This document shows positions 42,435 to 51,645 of a stretch of 64,000 bases of DNA, piece after piece. A model generated the notes under the pieces. It searched no databases. It was given only the letters and a program-made list of their open reading frames with translations, and was not told the origin of the DNA. The translations under genes were made by a program, and so were the position numbers. How positions within the stretch are numbered: position 1 is the first letter of the stretch; each line of letters opens with the position of its first letter. This stretch comes from DASZIT01 sp036268775 (GTDB lineage Bacteria; Actinomycetota; Acidimicrobiia; Acidimicrobiales; RAAP-2), in the NCBI GenBank assembly GCA_036268775.1, contig DATATM010000024.1:1-64000 (forward strand), in the 5' to 3' direction.

Positions 42435-44960
42435 ATGAAGTCATCGCTTGGTCGTCGCATGGGAGTCCTGGGCGGAAGCCTCTGTCTCGCCACCACCGGA
42501 TTGGCCGCTGCCGGCCTCGCCTCCGTGCTCGGAGCAACGCCGGCCGGGGCCGTCCTCCCGGTGCCGACGCCGTGCCCTGCCCCGGTCATCGTGGGGACGA
42601 CCGCCACGGTCACCTGCGCCTACGTTCCCCCGAACAGCGACACCAACCCGAACCCGGTGGAGTCCTGGACGCCGCCGCCCGGGGTGACCAGTGAGACCGT
42701 CACCGCCACTGGCGCCCAGGGCGGCAGCAGCGACGGCGGTGGGAGCGGTGGGGGTGGCGGGGTGGCGTCGGCCAACCTCACCCTGGCGCCGGGGTCGACG
42801 TTGAACATCGTCGTCGGTGGACAGGGCGGCTCCGGCGCCGGCAACTCCTCGGCATCCGGCGGCTACGGCGGGGGCGGGGTTGGCGGGGCGGGCAACGGCG
42901 GTGGCGGGGGTGGCGCGTCGACAGTCAGCAACGGTTTGGCGGACGTCCTCATCGGGGGTGGGGGCGGCGGCGGCGGCGCTTCCTTCTGCGGTGTCAGTGG
43001 TGGTACCGACGGGGGTCTGGGTGGGGGAACCAGCGGGGCAAGCGGCTCGACGCTCTGCAACTCCAACGCCGGGGGCGGGGGAACCCAGCTGCAGGGCGGG
43101 GCGGCCGGCGGACCGGGACCCGACGGGTCTACGGCAGGCACCTCCGGGCAGGGCGGGACCGGCGGTTCCGTGAACATCACCGTTAGTACTGCGCCGGTGA
43201 AGAGCTCGGTGGCCGTCATTTGTCCGGGCTCGTGTCTCGGCGCTGGCGGGGGTGGAGGCGGCTTCTTTGGTGGCGGTGGTGGCGGAGCCGCGGCCCCGCC
43301 GGTTCTGACCGCTCCGGTCGGCGGAACCGTGAATGCGCCGGTGGCGACGAGCGGAGCCGGAGGCGGCGGTGGTGGTTCCGGCTTGGTACCCCCGGGCGGT
43401 ACGTTCTCCACCAGCTGTGGGGACGCACCGTGCACCGGTAACGGCCAAGTGGTGATCACCTACACGCCGATCGGCACCAGCCCGACGACCACCAACCTGG
43501 CCTCGTCGGAGAATCCTTCCATCATCGAGGACACGGTTACCTACACCGCCACCGTGGCGCCGGCCCCTATTCAGGACACCGTGCAGGCCCACACCCCCCA
43601 AGCCACTCCGACCGGCTTGGTGGAATTCCTCGACGGCGAGACACCCATCCCCGGCTGCACCGCTCAGCCCCTCTCTGCCAGCGTTCCCGACACCGCCACC
43701 TGCGCGGTGACCTACCCGACCCCGGATGGATCGCCCCACCCGATCACCGCGGTCTATCTGGGGGATCCGATCTTTGCCTCGTCCACGTCTCCGGTCCTCT
43801 CCCAGGTGGTTCTCGCCCCCGGGGGAGTCACCGCTCCGACCACCATCACCATCACCTCCTCGTCCAACCCGGTGGCGGGGGGCGGGACCGTGACCTACAC
43901 CGCCACGGTGAACTTCCCGGACACCGGCATCGGCAGCCATACCGGGACGGTGACCTTCTTCGACAACGGAGTGCCCATTCCCGGCTGCATCAACCTCCCC
44001 ATCGGGGGCAGCGGGCCCTCGACCGTCAGCTGCACGGTGACCTACGGTCCGGGCGGGACGATCAGCGCGGCGTCGGGCCACCTCACCTCGAAGACCACCG
44101 GGCCGCACTCGATCACCGCCAGCTATAGCGGCAATGCCGTCTTCGGGAAGTCGACCTCGTCAGTCCTCACCGAAACGGTGGGGCCCTCCGGGCAGTCGCC
44201 GGGCTTCGGGTCCTCCGGCTACCGGATGGTGGCCTCCGACGGCGGGGTCTTCTCCTTCGGCGGGCTTCCGTTCTTCGGATCGATGGGCGGCAAGCCGCTC
44301 AACAAGCCCATCGTGGCGATGGCCTCCCCCGACGGCGGCGGCTACTGGCTGGTGGCCTCCGATGGCGGCATCTTCGCCTTCGGGGATGCCGGCTTCTTCG
44401 GCTCAACCGGAGCCATGACCTTGAACAAGCCCATCGTGGGGATGGCGCCCACCCCTGACGGCCGTGGCTACTGGCTGGTGGCCTCGGACGGCGGCATCTT
44501 CGCCTTCGGGGACGCCCACTTCTTCGGCTCCACCGGAGCCATGACCTTGAACAAGCCGGTGGTGGGCATGACCGCCACCGCCGACGGCGGTGGCTACTGG
44601 CTGGTGGCCTCCGACGGCGGCATCTTCGCCTTCGGGGACGCCCACTTCTTCGGCTCCACCGGAGCCCTGAAGCTGAACCAGCCCATCGTCGGGATGGCGT
44701 CGTCCGGCTTCCCCAACGGGTACTGGCTGGTGGCCTCCGACGGCGGCATCTTCGCCTTCGGCGGGGCCAGCTACTTCGGCTCCACCGGCGCGCTGCGCCT
44801 CAACCGGCCGATCGTCGGCATGGCGGTTGCCCCCGGGGGTGGCGGCTACTGGTTGGCCGCCTCCGACGGTGGCATCTTCGCCTTCGGCACCGCCGGCTTC
44901 TCCGGCTCGCTGGGTGGGATGACCCTCAATCAACCCATCGTGGGGATCAGCGCCGGGTAG
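42435..44960 (+). CDS. Large secreted surface protein: Gly-rich, Ig-like domains, C-terminal GYWLVASDGG repeats
   Basis: 841 residues; start at the second ATG, with GGAAGG five bases before. Signal peptide of about 40 residues ending near TPAGA. Residues about 90-310 are glycine-rich blocks (SGGGGGVASANL, GGGGGGASF) with scattered Cys; then two Ig-like/Big3-type strands with repeated TYTATV and FLDGETPIPGC / FFDNGVPIPGC phrases; then six tandem copies of about 42 residues (GYWLVASDGGIFAFG...FFGSTGAM.LN.PIVGM) reaching the last residue. No sortase motif or C-terminal membrane anchor. Likely a secreted or cell-wall-associated adhesin or structural protein. Function unknown. Confidence 0.8.
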   Translation: MKSSLGRRMGVLGGSLCLATTGLAAAGLASVLGATPAGAVLPVPTPCPAPVIVGTTATVTCAYVPPNSDTNPNPVESWTPPPGVTSETVTATGAQGGSSDGGGSGGGGGVASANLTLAPGSTLNIVVGGQGGSGAGNSSASGGYGGGGVGGAGNGGGGGGASTVSNGLADVLIGGGGGGGGASFCGVSGGTDGGLGGGTSGASGSTLCNSNAGGGGTQLQGGAAGGPGPDGSTAGTSGQGGTGGSVNITVSTAPVKSSVAVICPGSCLGAGGGGGGFFGGGGGGAAAPPVLTAPVGGTVNAPVATSGAGGGGGGSGLVPPGGTFSTSCGDAPCTGNGQVVITYTPIGTSPTTTNLASSENPSIIEDTVTYTATVAPAPIQDTVQAHTPQATPTGLVEFLDGETPIPGCTAQPLSASVPDTATCAVTYPTPDGSPHPITAVYLGDPIFASSTSPVLSQVVLAPGGVTAPTTITITSSSNPVAGGGTVTYTATVNFPDTGIGSHTGTVTFFDNGVPIPGCINLPIGGSGPSTVSCTVTYGPGGTISAASGHLTSKTTGPHSITASYSGNAVFGKSTSSVLTETVGPSGQSPGFGSSGYRMVASDGGVFSFGGLPFFGSMGGKPLNKPIVAMASPDGGGYWLVASDGGIFAFGDAGFFGSTGAMTLNKPIVGMAPTPDGRGYWLVASDGGIFAFGDAHFFGSTGAMTLNKPVVGMTATADGGGYWLVASDGGIFAFGDAHFFGSTGALKLNQPIVGMASSGFPNGYWLVASDGGIFAFGGASYFGSTGALRLNRPIVGMAVAPGGGGYWLAASDGGIFAFGTAGFSGSLGGMTLNQPIVGISAG
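44217..44957 (+). repeat. Six tandem about-42-residue repeats within the surface protein
   Basis: Copies start at codons encoding GYRMVASDGGVFSFG, then five GYW(L)xASDGGIFAFG units. Each unit is about 126 bp and contains FFGSTGA(M/L).LN.PIVGM. Copies 2-5 are most alike; the first and last are more divergent. The unit resembles beta-propeller-type or WD-like repeats found in many Acidimicrobiia surface proteins. Confidence 0.85.
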
Positions 44961-45010
44961 TCGAACTCATCGTCTGACGTCCTCGATCCGGGGTGCCTCT
45001 CGCGGAAGTG

Positions 45011-46192
45011 TCAGCGTGGGGCTCGGGGCATCCCGAGGCCGACCATGGCGATGATGTCCCGCTGGATCTCGTTGGTCCCGCCACCGAAGGTGAAGATGGT
45101 CTGCCCTCGGGACTGGCGTTCCAGTCGGCCCTGGAGCACCGCACCGGGCGAGCCCTCGGGGAGGTAGCCGGCTTGCCCGACCACCTCCAGCAGGAGGCGG
45201 TAGACCTCCAGTGCCAGCTCGGTGCCATAGACCTTGGTGGCGGAGGCGTCGGCCGGGTTCAGGCCCTTGTCGGCTGCCCAGGCCACCTTCCAGTTGAACA
45301 GCTTGAGTACCTCCACCCGGGCGTGGACCCGGGCCAGGTGGACTCGCACCCACTCCTGGTCGATGACCCGGCGCCCGTCGGCGAGCTTCTCCTGTTGGGC
45401 CCACCGCCGCACCTCGGTGAGACTCCGGAGCAGTCCGGAGGCGGGACAGATGGCCACCCGCTCGTGGTTGAGCTGGTTGGTGATCAGCTTCCATCCCTGG
45501 TTCTCGCCGCCCACCAGGTTCTCGGCCGGAACCCGGACGTCGTCGTAGAAGGTGGTGCTGGTGAAGTCGCCGGCGGTGGTGGCCAGAGGTGTCCAGTGGA
45601 ACCCGGGCGCGTCAACCGGGACGATGAAGACCGACAGGCCCTTGTGCTTGGGCGCCTCTGGATCGGTCCGGGTGGCCAGCCAGACATAGTCGGCGTACTG
45701 GATGGCGCTGGTGTAGAGCTTCTCGCCATTGATCACGTACTCGTCGCCGTCTCTGACCGCCCGGGTTTTCAGCGAGGCCAGGTCGGTGCCCGCCGATGGC
45801 TCGGTGTAGCCAATGGAGAAGTGCACCTCCCCGCGGAGGATACCAGGGAGGATCCGGTCCTTCTGCTCCTGGGTGCCGAGGGCCATGAGGGTCGGTCCCA
45901 CGCTGTTGAGGGTGAGGAGCGGGAGCGGGACCCCGGCCCAGTGGGATTCCTCCACGAAGATCATCTGGTCGATGGGGCCGCGGGCCTGGCCTCCGTACTC
46001 GAGCGGCCAACCCAGCCCCAGCCAGCCGTCGTCGCCCATCCTCTTGACGTACTCCGTGTAGTGGGACCCGCCGTCCCCGCGATCCTCCAGCGGTACCGTG
46101 CTGTTTCCCTCCACTTCGTCGACCAGACGGGCGAAGTACGAGCGCAGTTCGTCCTTCAAGTCCTCTTGTTCGGCGGTCAAGGCCAGCTGCAT
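45011..46192 (-). CDS. Acyl-CoA dehydrogenase, FadE29-like, not next to a partner subunit
   Basis: 393 residues from the ATG at 46192 (GGGAGGTGACC upstream). Close in layout to the fadE29-like protein of the operon: RSYFARLVDEVEG, GYTEPSAGTDLASLKTRAVRDGDEYVI, YADYVWLATRTDPEAPKHKGLSVFIV, and the ending FTFGGGTNEIQRDIIAMVGLG. In the steroid branch such alpha subunits need a beta subunit, but none is adjacent here. It may use a partner elsewhere, or act alone. Divergent from an F420-dependent oxidoreductase by 142 bp. Confidence 0.88.
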   Translation of the reverse strand: MQLALTAEQEDLKDELRSYFARLVDEVEGNSTVPLEDRGDGGSHYTEYVKRMGDDGWLGLGWPLEYGGQARGPIDQMIFVEESHWAGVPLPLLTLNSVGPTLMALGTQEQKDRILPGILRGEVHFSIGYTEPSAGTDLASLKTRAVRDGDEYVINGEKLYTSAIQYADYVWLATRTDPEAPKHKGLSVFIVPVDAPGFHWTPLATTAGDFTSTTFYDDVRVPAENLVGGENQGWKLITNQLNHERVAICPASGLLRSLTEVRRWAQQEKLADGRRVIDQEWVRVHLARVHARVEVLKLFNWKVAWAADKGLNPADASATKVYGTELALEVYRLLLEVVGQAGYLPEGSPGAVLQGRLERQSRGQTIFTFGGGTNEIQRDIIAMVGLGMPRAPR

Positions 46193-46334
46193 GGTCACCT
46201 CCCAGCTCCCCGGCACCCTAACAACCGGCAACCAGGTATGCGTGCTTACAAAACGCCTGGCACGGGCTCTCCGATCTGCTTTCTCCTGACCCGCGAAGCT
46301 ATGGTCGAGACCAGAACTCACCAGGGAGGGATCG

Positions 46335-47369
46335 ATGAAGGACATGAAACTCGGATTGCAACTGGGCTACTGGGGATCCGGCCCACCGGCCAACGCCGAA
46401 GAGCTGATCGCCGAGGCCGAGCGCTTGGGTTACGACTCGATCTGGACGGCCGAGTCCTATGGCTCCGACGCCCTCACCCCTCTCGCCTGGTGGGGTTCCA
46501 GGACCGAGCGGGTGAAGCTCGGAACCTCCATCTGCCAGCTCTCGGCCCGAACTCCCACCGCCATGGCCATGGCCGCCCTCACCATGGACCACCTCTCCGG
46601 GGGCCGGTTCGTGCTCGGGCTCGGGGTGTCTGGCCCCCAGGTCGTCGAGGGTTGGTACGGCCAGTCCTTCGAGAAGCCGCTGGCTCGCACCCGGGAGTAT
46701 GTCGACATCATCCGGCAGGTCCTGGCCCGGGAAGGGGTGGTCACCAACGACGGGCCCCACTACCCGCTTCCCTACAAGGGCGGGACCGGACTCGGCAAGG
46801 CGCTAAAGCCGATCGTCCACCCGTTGCGGAAGGACATCCCCATCATCTTGGGTGCGGAAGGTCCGAAGAATGTCGCCTTGGCTGCGGAGATCGCTGAAGG
46901 CTGGTTCCCGATCTTCTTCTCCCCCAACGCGGTCAAGGCATTCGAGCCCTCGCTGGCAGAAGGATTCGCCCGTCCCGGAGCCCGCCACACCGCCGATGAC
47001 TTTCAAGTCATCGCGCTGGCCACCACTGTCATCGATGACGACATCGAACGGGCGGCTGACGTGTTTCGACCCCACATCGCCCTCTACATCGGCGGCATGG
47101 GAGCCAAGTCGATGAATTTCCACTTCGACGTCTTCGCCCGGATGGGCTACGAGGCGGAGGCTCGCAAGATCCAGGAGCTCTACCTCGAGGGCCGCAAGGA
47201 CGAGGCCGCCGCCGCGGTGCCAACCGCGCTGATCGAGGACACCGCCCTCATCGGTCCGAAAGAGAAGATCCGCGACGACTTGGAGAAGTGGAAGGAATCC
47301 ATCGCCACCACTCTCCTGGTCTCTGGCACTACGGACATCCTCCAGACGATGGCGGAATTGGTGCTGTAA
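46335..47369 (+). CDS. F420-dependent LLM-class oxidoreductase (Rv3520c/TIGR03559-like)
   Basis: 344 residues, GGGAGG upstream of ATG. MKLGLQLGYWG start, WTAESYGSDALTPLAWWGS, KLGTSICQLSARTPTAMAMAALTMDHLSGGRFVLGLGVSGPQVVEGWYG: these fit the actinobacterial F420-binding subfamily to which mycobacterial Rv3520c belongs, a gene located inside its cholesterol region. Function not known. Divergent from the FadE29-like gene, so possibly co-regulated. Confidence 0.85.
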   Translation: MKDMKLGLQLGYWGSGPPANAEELIAEAERLGYDSIWTAESYGSDALTPLAWWGSRTERVKLGTSICQLSARTPTAMAMAALTMDHLSGGRFVLGLGVSGPQVVEGWYGQSFEKPLARTREYVDIIRQVLAREGVVTNDGPHYPLPYKGGTGLGKALKPIVHPLRKDIPIILGAEGPKNVALAAEIAEGWFPIFFSPNAVKAFEPSLAEGFARPGARHTADDFQVIALATTVIDDDIERAADVFRPHIALYIGGMGAKSMNFHFDVFARMGYEAEARKIQELYLEGRKDEAAAAVPTALIEDTALIGPKEKIRDDLEKWKESIATTLLVSGTTDILQTMAELVL

Positions 47370-47383
47370 CCGACCGCCGTCAG

Positions 47384-47399
47384 CGATTCAGACGAATCG
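47384..47399. terminator. Possible short bidirectional hairpin between convergent genes
   Basis: CGATTC at 47384-47389 pairs with GAATCG at 47394-47399 around a four-base AGAC loop. It lies between the ends of the F420 oxidoreductase and YihY-family genes. The stem is short and no U run follows, so only weakly supported. Confidence 0.3.
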
Positions 47400-47410
47400 A
47401 GTGAATCACG

Positions 47411-48427
47411 TCAACCCAGGCCTTGATCGGCGGTCGGTCTGGATAGCCGAGCATAGGCATCGGCTTCCTCGAATGAGTCCTCGCCGAATCCGACGCCAAT
47501 GACCTGATCGGGACGGGTCTGGTTCTCGTGAGCGATGTCACGGAGCACCTGTTCATCCGCTCGAGTCGGGTTCTTGCTCACGATTCCCCGCGGCCACAAG
47601 TGCCGCTCGAGCACGGGATTGAGTTCGGCGCCATACAGGCTGATCTTGGCCAGGAGCAGCAGAAAGCCGACCAGGCCGATGACCACCCCGAACTGGCCGT
47701 AGGTCGCCGAGCTGTTGCGGACCTGGTGTTGGATGAGGCCCGACCCCACGGTGATGAGCACCGTGAACCCGACCGAGCCGACGATGGCGCCGGGGAGGAG
47801 TGCTCGGGTTCTCACACTGTGAGGGGTGAGGGACCGAAAGGCCCCCCAGAAGAAGCTCACGTTGACGATCAACATGCCGGCAAGGGTCCCGATCCTTACG
47901 CCGAGAGTTTCACCGGAGGAGGTGGCGAACGTCGCCACCGCGGCGTTGACGACAAACGATCCGCCGATGATCACCAGGGCTATCAGGCTTCTGGCCAAAC
48001 GAGGCAGGAATCCCGGCGCGTCCAGCTTCGAGATGTTCCAGGCTTTGGCCATTGCCTGCTGGGCGGTCTGGGTGACGCCTTGGGCTCCATAGATCAGGCC
48101 CAGCAAGCCGATCACCAATCCGAGCACGCTGCCGTGCAGATTCTTGGACCCGTTGGCGGGATTGAATTGGCTGCCGATCACCGGGAACTGATGGAGGGTG
48201 TTGACGATCCCGTGCCCCAGGGATGCGACCCCGATGAATCCGAAGATCGTGGTCACCACCAGCAACAACGGATAGATCGCCAGGAAGCCGTACCAACCGA
48301 GGCCCACCACGAACTGGTTCAGACTGTCGTCACCGAACTTCTTGACGACAGCGTAGGCCGGCGCCGCCACCCGATTCGCCCGTTGCCAACTGTCAGCTTT
48401 GCCGAACAGGCCATTGATTGCTTTCAC
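47411..48427 (-). CDS. YihY/BrkB-family inner membrane protein
   Basis: 338 residues, GTG start. Six or so membrane helices with conserved phrases: VVGLGWYGFLAIYPLLLVV, VLGLVIGLLGLIYGAQGVTQTAQQAMAKAWNI, FGVVIGLVGFLLLLAKISLYGAELNPVLERHLWPR. Family formerly named ribonuclease BN by mistake; now thought to be membrane proteins of uncertain role (also seen as YhjD, linked to lipid export). The C-terminal tail of about 60 residues after WPR is soluble. It is followed upstream by the basic membrane protein gene on the same strand. Confidence 0.88.
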   Translation of the reverse strand: MKAINGLFGKADSWQRANRVAAPAYAVVKKFGDDSLNQFVVGLGWYGFLAIYPLLLVVTTIFGFIGVASLGHGIVNTLHQFPVIGSQFNPANGSKNLHGSVLGLVIGLLGLIYGAQGVTQTAQQAMAKAWNISKLDAPGFLPRLARSLIALVIIGGSFVVNAAVATFATSSGETLGVRIGTLAGMLIVNVSFFWGAFRSLTPHSVRTRALLPGAIVGSVGFTVLITVGSGLIQHQVRNSSATYGQFGVVIGLVGFLLLLAKISLYGAELNPVLERHLWPRGIVSKNPTRADEQVLRDIAHENQTRPDQVIGVGFGEDSFEEADAYARLSRPTADQGLG

Positions 48428-48525
48428 TGCCGCTGTGCGCCCGTCCTCACGCCCAGCCGTTTCGCCGGCGCCGTAGGCGCCGGCATCGGCAGGTCCCCAG
48501 GCCTCAAGACTCCCGCCAGTTCAAC

Positions 48526-49161
48526 TCATGACCCATTGGCTCGTGAGCCAGCTCGAATCCCCGACTCCGAATCGATGGTGTCCGATACGTCGGTGGGGGG
48601 CGGTTGCGGGGCAGCGGTCGCCAGCGCCCGATCCAGATCCATGGATCGAGGGTAGGTCTGCTGACCGTCGCCGGAACTCTTCGTGCGAATGATGCGGGCA
48701 ATTGCGAATCCGATACCCACCGCGGCGACCACGACCACCGCCGCCCGTCCGCCGGTCTTCTTGGCCTTCGCCTTCTGACGCCTTCTGCCTGTCTTCTTGT
48801 CCAGGGTGCGGGCGAGGTCCCGTCCCTGCCGCTTGGCTGATTTCTTGAATTGGCGTATGGACTTCTTCACCTGCCGAATATCAGCCGCCGACGGCCCCAG
48901 ATCGGCCAGGTTCTCCTTCTGATCGATGAGCCCCTGCGCGCCCGATCGCGCCTTCCGAGCACCCGACCGGAATTGCGATTTTGCCGCCGACGCCGCCTCC
49001 TCCCCGCCCCGGCGGGCCCGTACCGCGGCTCCGTGGGCGACTGAGCTCAGGTCCACCCCGTTCGCCTCGACCAGGTTCGACGTCTTCTCGGCCGCGCTCT
49101 CGGCCACCTCACCGAGCATCTTGCCTACGGCCTGCAGCTTTTCCTCTAGTACGTCATTCAT
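48526..49161 (-). CDS. Lys/Arg-rich protein with one membrane helix, function unknown
   Basis: 211 residues from the ATG at 49161 (GAGAGGG upstream; a longer frame from 49269 is possible). N-terminal helical part (NDVLEEKLQAVGKMLGEVAESAAEK), then strongly basic segment with KKSIRQFKKSAKRQGRDLARTLDKKTGRRRQKAKAKK, then a hydrophobic helix AVVVVAAVGIGFAIARII and an acidic-free tail rich in Pro and Ser. Topology suggests a basic cytoplasmic face joined to a single membrane helix. No family recognised. Confidence 0.7.
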   Translation of the reverse strand: MNDVLEEKLQAVGKMLGEVAESAAEKTSNLVEANGVDLSSVAHGAAVRARRGGEEAASAAKSQFRSGARKARSGAQGLIDQKENLADLGPSAADIRQVKKSIRQFKKSAKRQGRDLARTLDKKTGRRRQKAKAKKTGGRAAVVVVAAVGIGFAIARIIRTKSSGDGQQTYPRSMDLDRALATAAPQPPPTDVSDTIDSESGIRAGSRANGS

Positions 49162-49313
49162 GGCGTCAACCCTCTCCATAGGTCTGTTGCCCATGTTGAT
49201 ACCCAGTCGGCGGGGATCGAATCGGACCCCGGGCCGTCGACCGGCCCGCTGGATAAGTTTCCAGCTCATTTTTCCTCACACGTTTCCTATCGGGCCGGAT
49301 TGGGTGGAGCTGC

Positions 49314-51548
49314 TCAACCTGCCGGGGTGGTGGTGGTTGTCGTCGTTGTGGTGGACGTACTGGTAGAGGTGGAACTCGAACTCGTGGTCGTCGAAGAGGG
49401 GGCGGTGGTCGTCGAACTCCCACTGGGACTCGTCGTCGAGGAAGACGTGGGGGCGGTCGTCGTCGTAGTCGAGGAACTCGAGCTGGTGCCGGGCGTCGTT
49501 GTGGTGGTGGTTGTCGATGCCGGATCATGGTTGGACACCGGGACTACCCCCCAGGGCCCGCTGGTTCCCGAGCGCTGTTGCACCGCGAACGGATTGGAAG
49601 GATGGCCCGCCTTGGTGGAACCCAGGCTGATGACGGCAACGAACACGCAGGCGGCGGCACCCCCGAGTACGAGCGACCCCACTGCAACCGGCCGGATGGC
49701 GGCCACCAGTCGCTCCCGGTTGGTCTCGCTCCGGCGGCGGCGCTCGAGCTCGGGGGTGAGCTGGGTCCGCTGGGCCAGCCACGAGGTGAGGGGGGCGGCG
49801 GCGTAGACGACACCCTGCCAGGCGAGGAGTCCGAGCAGCAGGGCGGTGGGGTGGGACACAACGCCCAAGGCCACCGCCGAGCCCCATAGCAGGAGGAAGA
49901 TGATGGTCTCGGACCGCGCCGCCAGGAAAGCGGCAGAGAGTTTGTCGTGCGACTCGGTCTTCGGGGTGCGGAGGAAGACCCCCTCACGTCGGAGAAGCCC
50001 CTGGGCACAAGCGAGCGCCACTGTCCACGACAGCGAGAGCCAGTTCACGAAAGCGAGCAACGCTCGTCGGTACGTGATGTGAGTCCTCTGGCGGAGCGCC
50101 CAGATGGCTCGGAGGAGCCCGGAGACCAGGAGGGCACCGGGGAGCAGGACCGTCGGGCCGATGAGCGGCCGGATGGCCACGCTGTCACCGGAGAGGAGCA
50201 GTCCGGCGATGGTCAGGAGGACGATGGTGAAGCACAGATAGACCAGGTCATTCAGCCACTGGAGGCCTCCGACCAGGTAGTCGAGGCGCTGGGCGAGTGA
50301 AAGGTGGTTGTCCGGAGAGCGGTCCCACGGCATCAGGCTCTTCCAATGCTGGCGCAGGATCTGCATGCCACCGAAGCACCAACGGAACCGCTGGCTCTTG
50401 AGGGACGAGAAGGTCAGGGGCATGATCCCCCGCCCGAAGCTCTTGCCCAGGAACATCCCCGAGTACCCGGCACGCAACAGCCGAAGGGAGGTGTCGGCAT
50501 CTTCGGTGATGCACCATTCGTCCCAGCCGTCGATGGAACGGAGCAGGTTGCGTCGGAGCAGCCCCATGGTGCCGGCGAAGATGATCGAATTCCGTTCGTT
50601 GCGAGAGGGCATGGCGGTGGCGAAGAAGTACCGGTAGGCGTCGTAGCAGGCGGTGAGATAGGTGCTTCCCTCGTAGTCGCGATAGTCCTGAGGCGTCTGA
50701 ACGAAGGCAACCTTGGAGTCGGAGAAGAATCCGACCGTCTCCTTGAGCCAGTTGGGATCGACCAGGTAGTCGGAGTCGATGACCCCGACGATCTCCGCGT
50801 CGGGGTGGGTGAACTGCCGCAACGCCAGGTTGAGGGCGCCCGACTTGTACCCGGGCCAGGGGGCGACGTGGATGAAGGTGACCCCCGGTCGGGTGTCGCA
50901 ATAGTCCTCGACCGGCCGCCACACCTCCGGGTCAGTGGTGTTGTTGTCGATAACGACGATCTCGAAATCCGGATAGTCGAGCGCTTCCGCCCGCCGGATG
51001 GTCTCGATCAACATGTCGGGCGGTTCGTTGTAGGCGGCGATGTGGAGCGACACTTTCGGGCGGTAGGTGTCGTCGGCCTCCGGGAACTCGCGGGAGTGCC
51101 GTACCCGGCACAGCACGTCACAGGTCTCAAAGGCGAACGAGCTGGCCAGGGCCAGCGCGCACAGCTCCAAGACGAAGAGGATGGCCGACGCCAGCGCCCC
51201 GATGATCGAGAGGTTCCCGTCGACGGTAATGGCGGCGGCGAAGGTCAGATAGGCAAGGGCAGCAGCGGCGAACGTGCCCATGAAGAGTTGGCCGACCGGA
51301 TTCCAGGCCGGCTGGAGGGCGATCACCACCAGGCTCACCGCGAAGCAGAAGATCTCGGCCGCCTCGACCGGACCGGGGGGAAGCGCCCATAGCTCAGCGG
51401 CAATCCACCCGGCGGCGAAATAGACAGCCGCCGCCAACACCGCCCCTACCAAGCGGGAAGCATGGCGGATATGGCGGGCGACCGCCGCCAACAGCAGGGT
51501 GGCCAGTCCGAGGGCGACCGCACAAACGACGAAGAAACTGAACAGCAT
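49314..51548 (-). CDS. Membrane GT2 glycosyltransferase with Ser/Thr-rich tail
   Basis: 744 residues. Four or five N-terminal membrane helices (about 1-135), then the GT2 domain with KVSLHIAAYNEPPDMLIETI, DxD in IGVIDSDYLVD, catalytic TED in WCITEDADTSLRLL and QxxRW in SQRFRWCFGG, followed by further helices to about residue 640. The layout is of processive polysaccharide synthases (cellulose/hyaluronan type). The last 70 residues are nearly pure Ser, Thr and Pro, a low-complexity, probably cell-surface or linker tail. The product sugar is unknown. The trehalose-synthase-like gene follows upstream on the same strand after 97 bp. Confidence 0.88.
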   Translation of the reverse strand: MLFSFFVVCAVALGLATLLLAAVARHIRHASRLVGAVLAAAVYFAAGWIAAELWALPPGPVEAAEIFCFAVSLVVIALQPAWNPVGQLFMGTFAAAALAYLTFAAAITVDGNLSIIGALASAILFVLELCALALASSFAFETCDVLCRVRHSREFPEADDTYRPKVSLHIAAYNEPPDMLIETIRRAEALDYPDFEIVVIDNNTTDPEVWRPVEDYCDTRPGVTFIHVAPWPGYKSGALNLALRQFTHPDAEIVGVIDSDYLVDPNWLKETVGFFSDSKVAFVQTPQDYRDYEGSTYLTACYDAYRYFFATAMPSRNERNSIIFAGTMGLLRRNLLRSIDGWDEWCITEDADTSLRLLRAGYSGMFLGKSFGRGIMPLTFSSLKSQRFRWCFGGMQILRQHWKSLMPWDRSPDNHLSLAQRLDYLVGGLQWLNDLVYLCFTIVLLTIAGLLLSGDSVAIRPLIGPTVLLPGALLVSGLLRAIWALRQRTHITYRRALLAFVNWLSLSWTVALACAQGLLRREGVFLRTPKTESHDKLSAAFLAARSETIIFLLLWGSAVALGVVSHPTALLLGLLAWQGVVYAAAPLTSWLAQRTQLTPELERRRRSETNRERLVAAIRPVAVGSLVLGGAAACVFVAVISLGSTKAGHPSNPFAVQQRSGTSGPWGVVPVSNHDPASTTTTTTTPGTSSSSSTTTTTAPTSSSTTSPSGSSTTTAPSSTTTSSSSTSTSTSTTTTTTTTTPAG

Positions 51549-51645
51549 GGGGGGCTACATCCTCCTGGGAGTTTGCCGGCGTCGCCGATGGCCGGGGTAC
51601 TGAGGTGGGGTCAGACGCCGGCGGGGGTGGAGTCGCCGCATTGAA

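Noticed and set aside
42441..44108. Long antisense frame (555 codons) under the surface protein
   Set aside because: Product is Arg/Gly-rich and domain-free; the plus-strand protein has signal peptide and repeats.
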